This document shows positions 28,633 to 39,181 of a stretch of 64,000 nt of DNA, one piece after another. Numbering within the stretch: position 1 is the stretch's first letter; every line of letters begins with the position of its first letter. Where the stretch lies: assembly GCF_030915505.1 (NCBI RefSeq), contig NZ_CP133265.1, forward strand, positions 3,438,001-3,502,000, read 5' to 3'. Under the pieces are notes generated by a model. The model had not been told where the DNA came from. It ran no database searches and was given only the letters and a program-made list of their open reading frames with translations. The translations under genes were made by a program, and so were the position numbers. Source of the DNA: Neobacillus sp. OS1-2. GTDB taxonomy: Bacteria > Bacillota > Bacilli > Bacillales > Cytobacillaceae.

Positions 28633-29763
28633 ATGAACCCATTAATTACTATTCGTCGTGACCTGCATCAAATACCGGAACTGGGTTTTCAAGAGTTTAA
28701 AACGCAGGCATATTTATTAGCCTACATACAGTCATTACCACAAGAACGTATCATAATTAAAAAATGGAGAACTGGCTTGTTTGTAAAAATTCAGGGTCTA
28801 AAACCGGTCAAAACAATAGGTTATAGAACCGATATTGATGGTCTGCCAATTGAGGAAGAAACAGGATTACCATTTTCATCGTCACATCAAGCAAGAATGC
28901 ATGCCTGTGGACATGATTTTCATATGACCATCGCCCTAGGCGTACTGACTCACTTTGTTGCTAATCCAATTAATGATGACCTTTTATTTATCTTCCAACC
29001 CGCTGAGGAGGGACCTGGCGGGGCAGAACCCATGTTGAAATCAGAGGAAATGCGGGAGTGGATGCCGGATACCATTTTAGCCCTTCATATTGCACCAGAG
29101 TATCCTGTGGGGACAATTGCGCTTAAAGAAGGTTTATTATTTGCCAATACATCTGAATTATTTATCGATTTAAAGGGTAAGGGAGGTCATGCCGCTAGAC
29201 CCCACGAAACGAATGATATGGTTATTGCAGCCTGTTCACTCGTTCCGCAGCTGCAAACTATTATCTCCAGAAATATCGATCCGTTAGATAGTGCTGTTAT
29301 TACGATTGGGAAAATCACAGGCGGTACAGTTCAAAATATTATCGCTGAAAAGGCAAGGCTTGAAGGAACGATTCGCACTTTATCACCGGAATCGATGAAA
29401 AAGGTAAAACATCGTATTGAGGCGCTCGTAAAAGGAATTGAAATAGGCTTTGAATGTGAAGCAGTTATCGACTATGGATCAATGTACCATCAGGTATATA
29501 ACTCGGAAACCGTCACTAGAGAGTTTATCCATTGTATTGAACAGGATCCGGAAATAAATGTGATCGAATGTACCGCGGCGATGACGGGCGAGGATTTCGG
29601 CTATATGCTTAAGGAAATCCCTGGTCTCATGTTTTGGCTCGGTGTCGATTCAACTTTTGGACTACATCATGCAAAATTAAACCCAAATGAGGCGGCAATT
29701 GATGTAGCTATAAAAGTTATGACACGCTATATATCCTATAAAGGGAATCTGGCAATTGAATGA
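28633..29763 (+). CDS. dapL: N-acetyldiaminopimelate deacetylase
   Basis: A 376-residue M20-family amidohydrolase that removes the acetyl group from N-acetyl-LL-diaminopimelate. Metal-binding stretches [20 protein letters not shown] and the C-terminal HHAKLNP are visible. The genes dapH-dapL together give the acetyl pathway to mesoDAP for cell wall and spores. AAAGGAGAG precedes the ATG. No clear terminator follows. Confidence 0.94.
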   Translation: MNPLITIRRDLHQIPELGFQEFKTQAYLLAYIQSLPQERIIIKKWRTGLFVKIQGLKPVKTIGYRTDIDGLPIEEETGLPFSSSHQARMHACGHDFHMTIALGVLTHFVANPINDDLLFIFQPAEEGPGGAEPMLKSEEMREWMPDTILALHIAPEYPVGTIALKEGLLFANTSELFIDLKGKGGHAARPHETNDMVIAACSLVPQLQTIISRNIDPLDSAVITIGKITGGTVQNIIAEKARLEGTIRTLSPESMKKVKHRIEALVKGIEIGFECEAVIDYGSMYHQVYNSETVTREFIHCIEQDPEINVIECTAAMTGEDFGYMLKEIPGLMFWLGVDSTFGLHHAKLNPNEAAIDVAIKVMTRYISYKGNLAIE

Positions 29764-29782
29764 AATTAACAGGCCATTTTAT

Positions 29783-29811
29783 TTGGTTCTGGCAGGAAAT
29801 CATGTTACTAT
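29783..29811 (+). promoter_or_regulatory. Candidate promoter of ykuU
   Basis: TTGGTT and TACTAT with 17-nt spacing, about 100 nt before the gene. Confidence 0.4.
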
Positions 29812-29913
29812 GAAAAAGGAATAATGTTACATATTGTCGTTTATTCTCGTTGGAAATAGGCAAAACTGTCTAAGGGGATTAGTGATCATTAAATAATATT
29901 TGGAGGGATTCTA

Positions 29914-30462
29914 ATGCCAGAACGTATGGTAGGCAAACAAGCTCCACGCTTTGAAATGGATGCGGTCATGCCGAACAAAGAATTTAAAAAAGTAAGCCTG
30001 GAAGAAAACATGAAAAATGATAAATGGACTGTATTGTTCTTCTACCCAATGGACTTTACATTTGTATGTCCAACTGAAATTACAGCGATGTCTGATCGTT
30101 ACGAAGAGTTTGATGATCTTGATGCAGTTGTTATCGGTGCTTCAACTGACACTATCCATACACACCTTGCATGGATTAAAACAGACCGTAAAGAAAATGG
30201 TCTTGGCGAGTTAAACTATCCTTTAGCTGCAGATACAAATCATGTTGTTGCACGTGATTATGGTGTATTAATTGAAGAGGAAGGTATTGCTCTTCGTGGT
30301 TTGTTCATCATTGATCCAGAAGGCGAATTAAAATATTCTGTTGTAAACCACAACAATATTGGCCGTGATGTGGATGAAACATTACGCGTGCTTCAAGCAT
30401 TACAAACTGGCGGTCTCTGCCCTGCAAACTGGAAGCCTGGACAAGCCACTTTAAACGCTTAA
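29914..30462 (+). CDS. ykuU: 2-Cys peroxiredoxin YkuU
   Basis: A 182-residue typical 2-Cys peroxiredoxin that reduces peroxides. The peroxidatic Cys52 lies in DFTFVCPTE and the resolving Cys169 in GGLCPANWKPG. TTTGGAGGGA precedes the ATG. The codons are more biased than in neighbours (many CGT and GGT), as in highly expressed genes. It is followed by the thioredoxin-like ykuV, as in B. subtilis. Confidence 0.93.
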   Translation: MPERMVGKQAPRFEMDAVMPNKEFKKVSLEENMKNDKWTVLFFYPMDFTFVCPTEITAMSDRYEEFDDLDAVVIGASTDTIHTHLAWIKTDRKENGLGELNYPLAADTNHVVARDYGVLIEEEGIALRGLFIIDPEGELKYSVVNHNNIGRDVDETLRVLQALQTGGLCPANWKPGQATLNA

Positions 30463-30476
30463 GTTAACTAAACATG

Positions 30477-30512
30477 ATAGACCTAACCTTCCATAAGTGT
30501 TAGGTCTATTTT
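30477..30512 (+). terminator. Hairpin between ykuU and ykuV
   Basis: ATAGACCTAAC / GTTAGGTCTAT stem and TTTTAAAA; partial read-through into ykuV is likely. Confidence 0.7.
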
Positions 30513-30529
30513 AAAATAGGGGGTAAAAC

Positions 30530-30985
30530 ATGAAATTACGCGAACCAATGCCAGAATTAATCGGTGCAACTGAATGGTTAAACGGTCAAGTCACAAAAGA
30601 TGAATTAATTGGCGACAAGCCAACATTGCTTCATTTTTGGTCAATAAGTTGCCATCTATGTAAAGAAGCAATGCCACAAGTGAATCAATTCCGTGATGAT
30701 TTTAAAGAAAAATTAAATGTGGTCGCGGTTCATATGCCACGCTCTGAAAATGATTTAGATCTTGAAGAAATCAAGAAAGTTGCTGCAGAACACGGTATTA
30801 CACAGCCGATTTTTGTGGATAGCGACCATAAACTAACAGATGCTTTTGAAAATCAATATGTTCCAGCCTACTATGTTTTTGATCGTGAAGGAAAGCTCCG
30901 CCACTTCCAAGCAGGCGGGAGCGGCATGAAAATGCTCGAAAAGCGTGTCAATCGCGTATTAGATGAATTGGAAAAAACTGAATAA
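30530..30985 (+). CDS. ykuV: Thiol-disulfide oxidoreductase YkuV
   Basis: A 151-residue thioredoxin-fold protein of the AhpC/TSA-like group with the active CxxC (Cys41-His-Leu-Cys44). B. subtilis YkuV is a soluble thiol-disulfide reductase. Paired with ykuU it probably recycles the peroxiredoxin or other thiols. GGGGG precedes the ATG, and a strong terminator follows. Confidence 0.9.
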   Translation: MKLREPMPELIGATEWLNGQVTKDELIGDKPTLLHFWSISCHLCKEAMPQVNQFRDDFKEKLNVVAVHMPRSENDLDLEEIKKVAAEHGITQPIFVDSDHKLTDAFENQYVPAYYVFDREGKLRHFQAGGSGMKMLEKRVNRVLDELEKTE

Positions 30986-30991
30986 GGGTAT

Positions 30992-31032
30992 AAAAATAGC
31001 TGTTCGTTATCAGGTAACGAGCAGCTATTTTT
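30992..31032 (+). terminator. ykuV terminator
   Basis: AAAAATAGCTG / CAGCTATTTTT with an inner CGTTA / TAACG stem. Confidence 0.85.
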
Positions 31033-31124
31033 ATGTTCCTTTCTGTAACCTTGTTTTCTATTTATCGTCCGTATTAGTAATGAGTGATTCTTTTTTTTGA
31101 TAATAAAAAGAGGGGGTTAGGGGA

Positions 31125-32042
31125 TTGAAAAAGGGAGTAAAGATACTTCCGGTTTTTATTTTTGCCATTATCGTTGGAATTGCCGGCTGCAGTTCTAGCA
31201 GCAAGAGTGAGGATCGTGCAAAGATGAGTATGGAAAATAAATCAGTAATGGATTCCTCCCAGTCTGACGGTGGTGAGCAACCTGCGCTTGTAAAAGGGGA
31301 TAATGCGAAGGCAAATCAAACTCCACCCACTGCTAATTTAGAAGTACCAAACCAGATGGTGATCTATCAGGCTGACCTCCAGTTGCGCATAAGGAATTTT
31401 GAGCAGACTGTCAAGCGCTTAGAAGAAAAAGCAGAGAAATATGGTGGATATATCGCTGAGTCCAGTGCGTCTAAAGGAGATAAAGACCAGGTAAGCGGCA
31501 GTCTGAAAATAAGAATACCTCAAAAGTACTTTCAAGATTTTTTACATGATGCTGAAGGCCAAGCAGCTGAGGTGCTGCACAGGAACATAACGGGACAGGA
31601 TGTTACAGAGGAATATGTCGACCTAGAATCAAGACTGAAATCAAAAAAAGCTGTTGAGGAGCGGCTGTTAGCCTTTATGAAGGCTGCAGTCAAAACGGAG
31701 GATCTACTGAAAATATCAGCGGATTTAGCGGCTGTTCAAGAGGAGATCGAGGTGATTGAAGGGAGAATGAAGTTTTTAGAGAACCAAACATCGCTTTCGA
31801 CTATAACCATCACCATGTATGAAAATAAGGTCATTATTCCAAATATAGATAAAGACAAGTTAAATACTTGGGAGAAAACGAAACAGCAATTTATGAAAAG
31901 TATCAATTTATTATTGGCGTGCCTATCCGGATTCGTTGTATTTATTATTGGAAACATTCCCATATTAGCTATTTTCATCATTATTGGAGTTGTGTTCATT
32001 GCATTTTATAAAAAAAGGAAAAATAGAAATAGTCAGGAGTAA
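31125..32042 (+). CDS. DUF4349 lipoprotein
   Basis: A 305-residue membrane-anchored protein. The signal peptide ends in the lipobox GIAGC, a low-complexity Ser/Gln-rich stretch follows, then the DUF4349 domain (about 80-235) with the coiled-coil part AAVQEEIEVIEGRMKFL, and a C-terminal membrane helix (about 262-294) with a lysine-rich tail. Function is unknown. TTG 31125 follows GAGGGGGTTAGGGG. Confidence 0.82.
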   Translation: MKKGVKILPVFIFAIIVGIAGCSSSSKSEDRAKMSMENKSVMDSSQSDGGEQPALVKGDNAKANQTPPTANLEVPNQMVIYQADLQLRIRNFEQTVKRLEEKAEKYGGYIAESSASKGDKDQVSGSLKIRIPQKYFQDFLHDAEGQAAEVLHRNITGQDVTEEYVDLESRLKSKKAVEERLLAFMKAAVKTEDLLKISADLAAVQEEIEVIEGRMKFLENQTSLSTITITMYENKVIIPNIDKDKLNTWEKTKQQFMKSINLLLACLSGFVVFIIGNIPILAIFIIIGVVFIAFYKKRKNRNSQE

Positions 32043-32128
32043 GTGTTGATAACTCTCTCTATAAAATTATGCTGAGGAATGCTACAATTAACTACAGATT
32101 GGATCATTGTTTTTGCGGGGGAGTTTAT

Positions 32129-32788
32129 ATGAAAAAGAGTTTTGCTGTAATAGGGCTTGGTCGGTTCGGAGGAAGTATTTGCAGGACTTTAACGGACGAG
32201 GGAATGGAAGTATTAGGCATCGATGAAAATGAAGAACGTGTCAATGAATTTGCCATGATTGCATCCCATGCAGTAGTTGGTGATTCAACCGATGAAAACG
32301 TCTTAAAAAGTTTAGGAATTCGCAATTTTGATCATGTAATTGTTGCGATTGGCGATGATATTCAGGCGAGTATTCTCACAACCCTTATTCTAAAGGAATT
32401 GGGGGTCGGCTGTGTGACTGCAAAGGCCCAAAATGATTATCATGAAAAGGTTCTTCGGAAAATAGGCGCCGACCACGTGGTCCATCCAGAACGGGACATG
32501 GGTAGGAGGATTGCCCATAATATGGCTTCAAGTAATGTTGTTGATTATCTTGAGCTCTCAGATGAACATAGTATCGTTGAAATTGTGGCAAACGGGAAGT
32601 TAAGTGGCCGCACCATAATGGATATGGATATTCGTAAGAAATATGGATTAAATATTGTCGCCATTAAACGGGGAGAAGAAATTATTGTATCCCCGCAAGC
32701 CAAAGAAACCCTTTATGAAAATGACGTGTTAATTGTAATTGGAAATGATACGGACATCGATAGATTTGAAAGAAAAGTTTTAGAATAA
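32129..32788 (+). CDS. ktrC: K+ uptake regulatory subunit KtrC
   Basis: A 219-residue RCK protein with RCK_N (GLGRFGGSI, about 1-135) and RCK_C (about 140-219), nearly identical in key parts to B. subtilis KtrC. It gates the KtrD potassium channel subunit; ATP/ADP binds RCK_N and c-di-AMP inhibits through RCK_C. No ktrD is seen here. ATG 32129 has GGGGGAG upstream. It converges with rnjA. Confidence 0.94.
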   Translation: MKKSFAVIGLGRFGGSICRTLTDEGMEVLGIDENEERVNEFAMIASHAVVGDSTDENVLKSLGIRNFDHVIVAIGDDIQASILTTLILKELGVGCVTAKAQNDYHEKVLRKIGADHVVHPERDMGRRIAHNMASSNVVDYLELSDEHSIVEIVANGKLSGRTIMDMDIRKKYGLNIVAIKRGEEIIVSPQAKETLYENDVLIVIGNDTDIDRFERKVLE

Positions 32789-32830
32789 AAAAAGGAAATG
32801 CCCCCCTAGATATCGGGCATTTCCTTTTTT
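32788..32830. terminator. Bidirectional terminator ktrC / rnjA
   Basis: A 16-bp stem, AAAAAAGGAAATGCCC with its full complement. Confidence 0.9.
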
Positions 32831-32831
32831 A

Positions 32832-34499
32832 TTATACTTCCATGATGATAGGTAAAATCATTGGTCTTCGTTTTGTTTTTTCATAGAGGAAAGGCGCTAA
32901 TGTATCCGTGATTTCATTTTTAATCTCAGACCATTGACTTGTCTTTCTTTCCATCACTTTATTTAGGTGTTTGGTAATCAAATTTTGAGCGTCGTTGATG
33001 AGATCGCCTGATTCACGCATATAAACAAATCCACGAGAAATGAGGTCAGGACCGGAAGCGATTTTAAAATCTTTCATGTTAATACTCACGACAACGACTA
33101 CTAAACCTTCTTCTGAAAGAATTCTACGATCCCTTAATACGATATTTCCGATGTCACCTACACCGCTGCCATCAATATAAACTGAACCAGATGGAATCTT
33201 TCCGGCAACCTGTGCTGTTTGGTCGGAGAGAGCTAGTACTTCTCCATTGTCCATGATAAAGCAATTTTCTTCTTCCACACCGCAATCGACAGCAAGCTTT
33301 GCATGCATTTTCTGCATTCTATATTCACCGTGGATCGGCATAAAGAATTTCGGTTTAATTAACCTTAGCATTAACTTTTGTTCTTCTTGTCCCCCGTGTC
33401 CAGATGTGTGGATGTTACTTAATTTTCCATGAATGACTTCAGCACCTGCACGGTAAAGCAAGTTGATCGTTCTGCTAACACTGATCGTGTTTCCTGGGAT
33501 GGGTGACGATGAAAATACGACAGTATCTCCGGGAATAATTTGAATTTGTCTGTGTGTCCCGTTGGCAATACGAGAAAGGGCTGCCATCGGCTCACCCTGG
33601 CTTCCAGTGCATAAAATTGTAACCTTATCAGCAGGAATCCGGTTAATTTGATTTGGTTCAATAAATGTTTCCTTTGGAGCCATAATATAACCTAAATCAA
33701 GGCCAATATTGATTGCGGCTTCCATACTCCGACCAAAAACGGCAACTTTTCTTCCATTTTCTACTGCAGCCTCTACCACTTGTTGCAGTCTGTGAATATT
33801 TGAAGCAAAGGTGGCAAATATGATCCGGCCATCCACTTTTCTAAAAATATCTTGGATGCTTTCACCAACCCGGCGTTCAGACATGGTAAAATCAGGTATT
33901 TCACTATTTGTACTATCTGAAAGTAAACAAAGTACGCCTTCTTTACCAATCTCCGCCATTTTGGTTAAATTGGCAGGTTCCCCTACAGGAGTAAAATCAA
34001 ATTTAAAATCACCAGTATGGACAACTTGTCCTGGAGGTGTCTTTACGACGATTCCATAGGAATCAGGAATACTGTGCGTAGTTCGGAAAAAAGTAACGGA
34101 TGTTTTGCGAAACTTAATGATATCGTCCTCTTTGATTTCAATCAATTTCGCATTTCTGAGCAGGCCGTGCTCTTCCAATTTATTTTTAATTAGCCCCAAG
34201 GCTAGTTTGCCACCGTAGATAGGGATATTTACTTCCCGCAATAAATAGGGGATTCCGCCAATATGGTCTTCGTGTCCGTGTGTGACGAATAGACCCTTTA
34301 TTTTTTCCTCATTTTTTACTAAATAGGTGTAATCAGGTATAACATAATCAATACCTAATAATTCATCCTCAGGGAATTTAATTCCGGCATCAATTAAAAT
34401 AATTTCATCTTGGAACTGTACTGCATACGTATTTTTGCCGATTTCGCCTAAACCACCGAGGGCAAAAACAGCCGTTTGATCATTTTTAACAAATTTCAT
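32832..34499 (-). CDS. rnjA: Ribonuclease J1
   Basis: A 555-residue metallo-beta-lactamase/beta-CASP nuclease with 5'-3' exonuclease and endonuclease activity for mRNA turnover and rRNA maturation. The zinc motif HGHEDHIGG lies near residue 74, HTGDFKFD at about 165, the beta-CASP GSQGE part near residue 300, and [11 protein letters not shown] further on. It is transcribed with rpoY (3-nt gap), as in B. subtilis. Confidence 0.97.
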   Translation of the reverse strand: MKFVKNDQTAVFALGGLGEIGKNTYAVQFQDEIILIDAGIKFPEDELLGIDYVIPDYTYLVKNEEKIKGLFVTHGHEDHIGGIPYLLREVNIPIYGGKLALGLIKNKLEEHGLLRNAKLIEIKEDDIIKFRKTSVTFFRTTHSIPDSYGIVVKTPPGQVVHTGDFKFDFTPVGEPANLTKMAEIGKEGVLCLLSDSTNSEIPDFTMSERRVGESIQDIFRKVDGRIIFATFASNIHRLQQVVEAAVENGRKVAVFGRSMEAAINIGLDLGYIMAPKETFIEPNQINRIPADKVTILCTGSQGEPMAALSRIANGTHRQIQIIPGDTVVFSSSPIPGNTISVSRTINLLYRAGAEVIHGKLSNIHTSGHGGQEEQKLMLRLIKPKFFMPIHGEYRMQKMHAKLAVDCGVEEENCFIMDNGEVLALSDQTAQVAGKIPSGSVYIDGSGVGDIGNIVLRDRRILSEEGLVVVVVSINMKDFKIASGPDLISRGFVYMRESGDLINDAQNLITKHLNKVMERKTSQWSEIKNEITDTLAPFLYEKTKRRPMILPIIMEV

Positions 34500-34502
34500 A
34501 AA

Positions 34503-34715
34503 TTATCCAATCTCCAATACTTTAAAGTCTTCATTTTGTTTCTCATATTCTAAATGTGCTCCTGATACTTCTTGTACAATTTCAACATTATATCCGCGAT
34601 CGGCAATCTTAATACGAACATCTCTTACCGATTCTCCTTTAATAAAAAGGGTTTTTGTGTTTTCCCTTACAGGGACCTGATTAATGCTTTCTTGATAATA
34701 TACTTTATATATCAT
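34503..34715 (-). CDS. rpoY: RNA polymerase epsilon subunit
   Basis: A 70-residue protein matching RpoY (YkzG, omega-1), the small auxiliary subunit of Firmicutes RNA polymerase. It begins MIYKVYYQE and holds the TKTLFIKGES and VRIKIADRGYNVEIV parts. It precedes rnjA in one operon, which is the standard arrangement. AAGGAGCG lies before the ATG on the minus strand. Confidence 0.95.
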   Translation of the reverse strand: MIYKVYYQESINQVPVRENTKTLFIKGESVRDVRIKIADRGYNVEIVQEVSGAHLEYEKQNEDFKVLEIG

Positions 34716-34895
34716 GACAAATTCGCTCCTTACTCAATCATAACTTTTTCTATTATATATAATAATTTCATCTTTTTCATTTATTTTCTTTGGTGGGTCA
34801 TGGACTTTTATGAAAAAGTAGGTAAAAATCAGCTATTTTTACAATTTACAATAACGAAGGAGCCCTTCTTGTTTTGGAAGGGCCCTTAAAAATAA

Positions 34896-34967
34896 TTAGG
34901 CAATGGATTTTTTTCTAAGCAAATCTTTCCACTGTTTTAAAAGCTTTTTCCTTAGCTTCTTTAACAT
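34896..34967 (-). CDS. Candidate 23-aa cationic amphipathic peptide
   Basis: On the minus strand ATG 34967 opens a 23-codon frame rich in Lys and Leu (10 basic residues, LxxLxxxLLxxW spacing), which would form an amphipathic helix. AAGGAG lies 10 nt upstream. A TTGCTT-N18-TATAAA element lies 26 nt before the start. An overlapping 20-codon frame from ATG 34977 uses the same region, so the coding choice is uncertain. I know no homologue. Confidence 0.4.
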   Translation of the reverse strand: MLKKLRKKLLKQWKDLLRKKSIA

Positions 34968-34992
34968 AGTGGATCATCTCCTTACCTCTTAT

Positions 34993-35022
34993 TTTATACG
35001 AACCTTGTCCAATGTAAAGCAA
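34993..35022 (-). promoter_or_regulatory. Candidate promoter of the small peptide unit
   Basis: TTGCTT (35022-35017) and TATAAA (34998-34993), 18 nt apart on the minus strand. Confidence 0.35.
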
Positions 35023-35140
35023 GCAATGGCAGATAATCGAAAATTTTTAAAAATAAATGTTTTTTCCTATTATTATATGATGAATTCGCTGATTTTTTCA
35101 TGGGTAAACATGGAATTACTATGCCCCACAATCATAAAAA

Positions 35141-35172
35141 AAACACAGGGCCTCAAATAAAGGCCTGTGTTT
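35141..35172 (-). terminator. def terminator
   Basis: AAACACAGG-GCCT / AGGC-CTGTGTTT with one bulged G; the minus strand continues into a T-run. Confidence 0.8.
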
Positions 35173-35176
35173 CACC

Positions 35177-35731
35177 TTATCTTTCGATAGCAATGGCATT
35201 TTCAATTGCCATAAATGGATCTTCTTTATTGATATAGTCATAAAACATGATGCCATTTAAGTGATCGATTTCATGTTGAAAACAAATAGCGGCGAGTCCT
35301 TTTAAGCGAAGTTTGACCTCTTCACCAGCAAGCGTGATCCCTTTAACTGTGACCCTAGCGTGTCTAGGAACGAACCCCGGTATCGGTTCATCCACCGAAA
35401 GACAGCCCTCTCCTGCTTGTAAATACGATTTTTCAACGGAGTGGCTGATGATTTTGGGGTTATATAAGGCATAGCTATAAAGCTTCCCTGTGTCGTCAGT
35501 TAAATGAACAGCAATCATTCTTTTTGAAACATTTATTTGCGGAGCAGCTAAACCAATTCCCGGACGTAAACTATATTCCGCAGCAATTTCGCCATTTTGG
35601 CTATTAATAACATATTCTAAAAGGCTGGCTAAAATTTGTTGATCCTCTTCTGATGGCGGCATGGCGACTTCCGCAGCTACCTTTCTAAGGGTAGGATGGC
35701 CATCTCGAATAATATCCTCCATCGTTAACAT
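35177..35731 (-). CDS. def: Peptide deformylase
   Basis: A 184-residue metal-dependent deformylase that removes the formyl group from nascent proteins. It has the three motifs GIGLAAPQ, EGCLS and QHEIDHLNG. Its length and the insert before motif 2 make it a type 2 (Gram-positive) enzyme, corresponding to DefB (YkrB). GAGTGAAG precedes the ATG on the minus strand. Confidence 0.95.
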   Translation of the reverse strand: MLTMEDIIRDGHPTLRKVAAEVAMPPSEEDQQILASLLEYVINSQNGEIAAEYSLRPGIGLAAPQINVSKRMIAVHLTDDTGKLYSYALYNPKIISHSVEKSYLQAGEGCLSVDEPIPGFVPRHARVTVKGITLAGEEVKLRLKGLAAICFQHEIDHLNGIMFYDYINKEDPFMAIENAIAIER

Positions 35732-35901
35732 GAACCTTCACTCCTGTGTTCAAAAAAGTTATTAGCAATCATTAGTCTATCAAACATTAGATAAAATGTT
35801 AACAATTGATTGATAAAACATCGCTATTTTTTTGCCCCGAATATTGTCAAACAAATAAAGTATAGATATAGTAAAGGTGGAAGTAGTTAGGAGGTATTCA
35901 A

Positions 35902-36567
35902 GTGTTGTTTAAACAAAGTGGTCGTTATTTACTATCTCTAATAGCTATATCTTTGTTGATTTTATCGGGTTGTGTTGGAAACAAGACACCTGCTGAAAAA
36001 ATGTATGATGTTTTAGAGGATGTAGTAACAAAAGAAAAAGTTTTTGAAGAACAACAAGACCCCCTTGTTACGTTAGAAAAGAAAGAAAAAAATATATATG
36101 ACCAAATTATTGAACTTGGAATGAAAGAATATGACCAGATCGTCAAGCTTTCAGACGAGGCCATTCAATTAACAAATGAAAGAAAAAATCATATGGAAAG
36201 AGAAACAAAAAGCTTGAAAGAATCTGAGCAGGCATTTAAGAAAGCAGCCGGCATTAAGGATGACTTTGATGATACGAAAGTTAAAAAAACGGCTAATGAA
36301 TTATACGATATCATGATGCAGCGGTATCAAGCACATGAATGGCTATATAAGGAATATTCTTCTGCTTTAACATATGATAAAGAATTATATGGTATGTTTA
36401 AAAATAAGAACTTGCCTTTAGAAGACTTAGAAGCACAAGTAAATAAATTAAATGAACAGTATAAACAGGTTTTTGAAGCTAATGAAAAGTTTAATATGCT
36501 CACGGATCAATATAATGATAAGAAACAATTATTTTATAAAAAGGCAGGATTAAAATCGAATAACTAA
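35902..36567 (+). CDS. ykyA: YkyA-like cell-wall-binding lipoprotein
   Basis: A 221-residue lipoprotein with the lipobox ILSGC (Cys about 24). The mature part is nearly all charged and predicted to be long helices or coiled coil. It matches the YkyA family by composition and by its place between def and pdhA. The role is unknown. GGAGG precedes GTG 35902, the start. A terminator follows. Confidence 0.8.
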   Translation: MLFKQSGRYLLSLIAISLLILSGCVGNKTPAEKMYDVLEDVVTKEKVFEEQQDPLVTLEKKEKNIYDQIIELGMKEYDQIVKLSDEAIQLTNERKNHMERETKSLKESEQAFKKAAGIKDDFDDTKVKKTANELYDIMMQRYQAHEWLYKEYSSALTYDKELYGMFKNKNLPLEDLEAQVNKLNEQYKQVFEANEKFNMLTDQYNDKKQLFYKKAGLKSNN

Positions 36568-36584
36568 TCGTCACTCCATTGATT

Positions 36585-36616
36585 AGCATTGGCAGAATAC
36601 TGCCGATGCTTTTTCT
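36585..36616 (+). terminator. ykyA terminator
   Basis: AGCAT-TGGCAG / CTGCCG-ATGCT stem and five T. Confidence 0.8.
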
Positions 36617-38080
<1,464 letters not shown>

Positions 38081-38083
38081 GCC

Positions 38084-39061
38084 ATGGCTCAAATGACAAT
38101 GATCCAAGCAATTACAGATGCATTACGTACGGAATTACGTAATGATCCGAATGTGTTAGTATTCGGTGAAGATGTAGGTTTAAATGGCGGTGTATTCCGT
38201 GCGACAGAAGGACTGCAAAACGAATTTGGCGAAGATCGTGTATTTGACACACCACTTGCTGAATCAGGTATTGGTGGTTTAGCAGTCGGACTTAGTTTAC
38301 AAGGATTTCGACCCGTACCAGAAATTCAATTCTTCGGGTTTGTCTTTGAAGTAATGGACTCCATTTCTGGCCAGGCTGCCCGACTTCGCTATCGTACAGG
38401 CGGAAAATTTAATGCTCCGGTAACATTCCGTTCGCCTTTTGGAGGCGGCGTACATACACCCGATATGCACGCTGACAGTTTAGAAGGTCTAATGGCACAA
38501 TCACCAGGTGTGAAGGTCGTTATTCCGTCAACACCATATGACGCTAAAGGTCTTCTAATATCATCTATCCGTGATAATGATCCGGTTATTTTCCTTGAGC
38601 ACATGAAGTTATATCGTTCATTCCGTCAGGAAGTACCTGAAGAGGAATATACCATCCCATTAGGGAAAGCTGATGTGAAACGAGAAGGTAAAGATGTATC
38701 CATCATTACTTATGGGGCAATGGTTCACGAATCATTAAAAGCTGCAGAAGAGCTAGAGAAAGAAGGGTACTCTGCGGAAGTAATTGATTTACGAACAATT
38801 AGCCCAATTGATATTGAAACGATTATTGCCTCTGTAGAAAAAACAGGACGTGCAATTGTTGTTCAAGAAGCCCAAAAACAAGCTGGGATTGCAGCAAATG
38901 TTGTAGCAGAAATTAATGACCGTGCCATCTTGAGCTTAGAAGCACCTGTACTGCGGGTTGCGGCACCAAATACTGTATTTGCGTTCCCGCAAGCGGAATC
39001 CGTTTGGCTTCCTAACTATAAGGATATAATCGAAACAGCTAAAAAGGTATTAAATTTCTAA
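38084..39061 (+). CDS. pdhB: Pyruvate dehydrogenase E1 beta subunit
   Basis: A 325-residue transketolase-like subunit that completes the E1 heterotetramer. It shows the N-terminal [18 protein letters not shown] and the [18 protein letters not shown] substrate loop. The gene starts 3 nt after the pdhA stop and has AAAAGGAG overlapping the end of pdhA. A 120-nt gap with a hairpin follows before pdhC. Confidence 0.97.
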   Translation: MAQMTMIQAITDALRTELRNDPNVLVFGEDVGLNGGVFRATEGLQNEFGEDRVFDTPLAESGIGGLAVGLSLQGFRPVPEIQFFGFVFEVMDSISGQAARLRYRTGGKFNAPVTFRSPFGGGVHTPDMHADSLEGLMAQSPGVKVVIPSTPYDAKGLLISSIRDNDPVIFLEHMKLYRSFRQEVPEEEYTIPLGKADVKREGKDVSIITYGAMVHESLKAAEELEKEGYSAEVIDLRTISPIDIETIIASVEKTGRAIVVQEAQKQAGIAANVVAEINDRAILSLEAPVLRVAAPNTVFAFPQAESVWLPNYKDIIETAKKVLNF

Positions 39062-39102
39062 ATCTTTGCAGGATACTTCTGTAAAGTTCGACAATCATAT
39101 TC

Positions 39103-39124
39103 GGGAAAAGGCTTTTCTTTTCCC
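39103..39124 (+). other. Hairpin in the pdhB-pdhC gap
   Basis: An 8-bp perfect stem GGGAAAAG / CTTTTCCC with a 6-nt loop and no following U-tract, so a processing or stability element is more likely than a terminator. Confidence 0.5.
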
Positions 39125-39181
39125 ATCTTTCATCATAGCAAAGTTGACAAAAATTTATGTAAAAATAGGAGATGAATCTCA

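Larger units (their letters stand above)
34716..35140. other. Intergenic stretch between rpoY and def
   Basis: A 425-nt AT-rich gap. It holds the rpoY-rnjA upstream region, a possible small peptide gene at 34896-34967 with its own promoter-like elements, and a hairpin at 34858-34887 (AAGG-GCCCTTC with one bulge, no U-tract). The plus-strand open frames here have no ribosome site and look random. Confidence 0.6.

Noticed and set aside
34858-34887. GC-rich hairpin as a rho-independent terminator
   Set aside because: No U-tract follows on either strand, so it is listed only as a hairpin.
34572-35160. Two plus-strand open frames (105 and 85 aa) in and after rpoY
   Set aside because: Phe/Ile/Tyr-rich composition from AT-rich DNA, no ribosome sites, and one overlaps rpoY.
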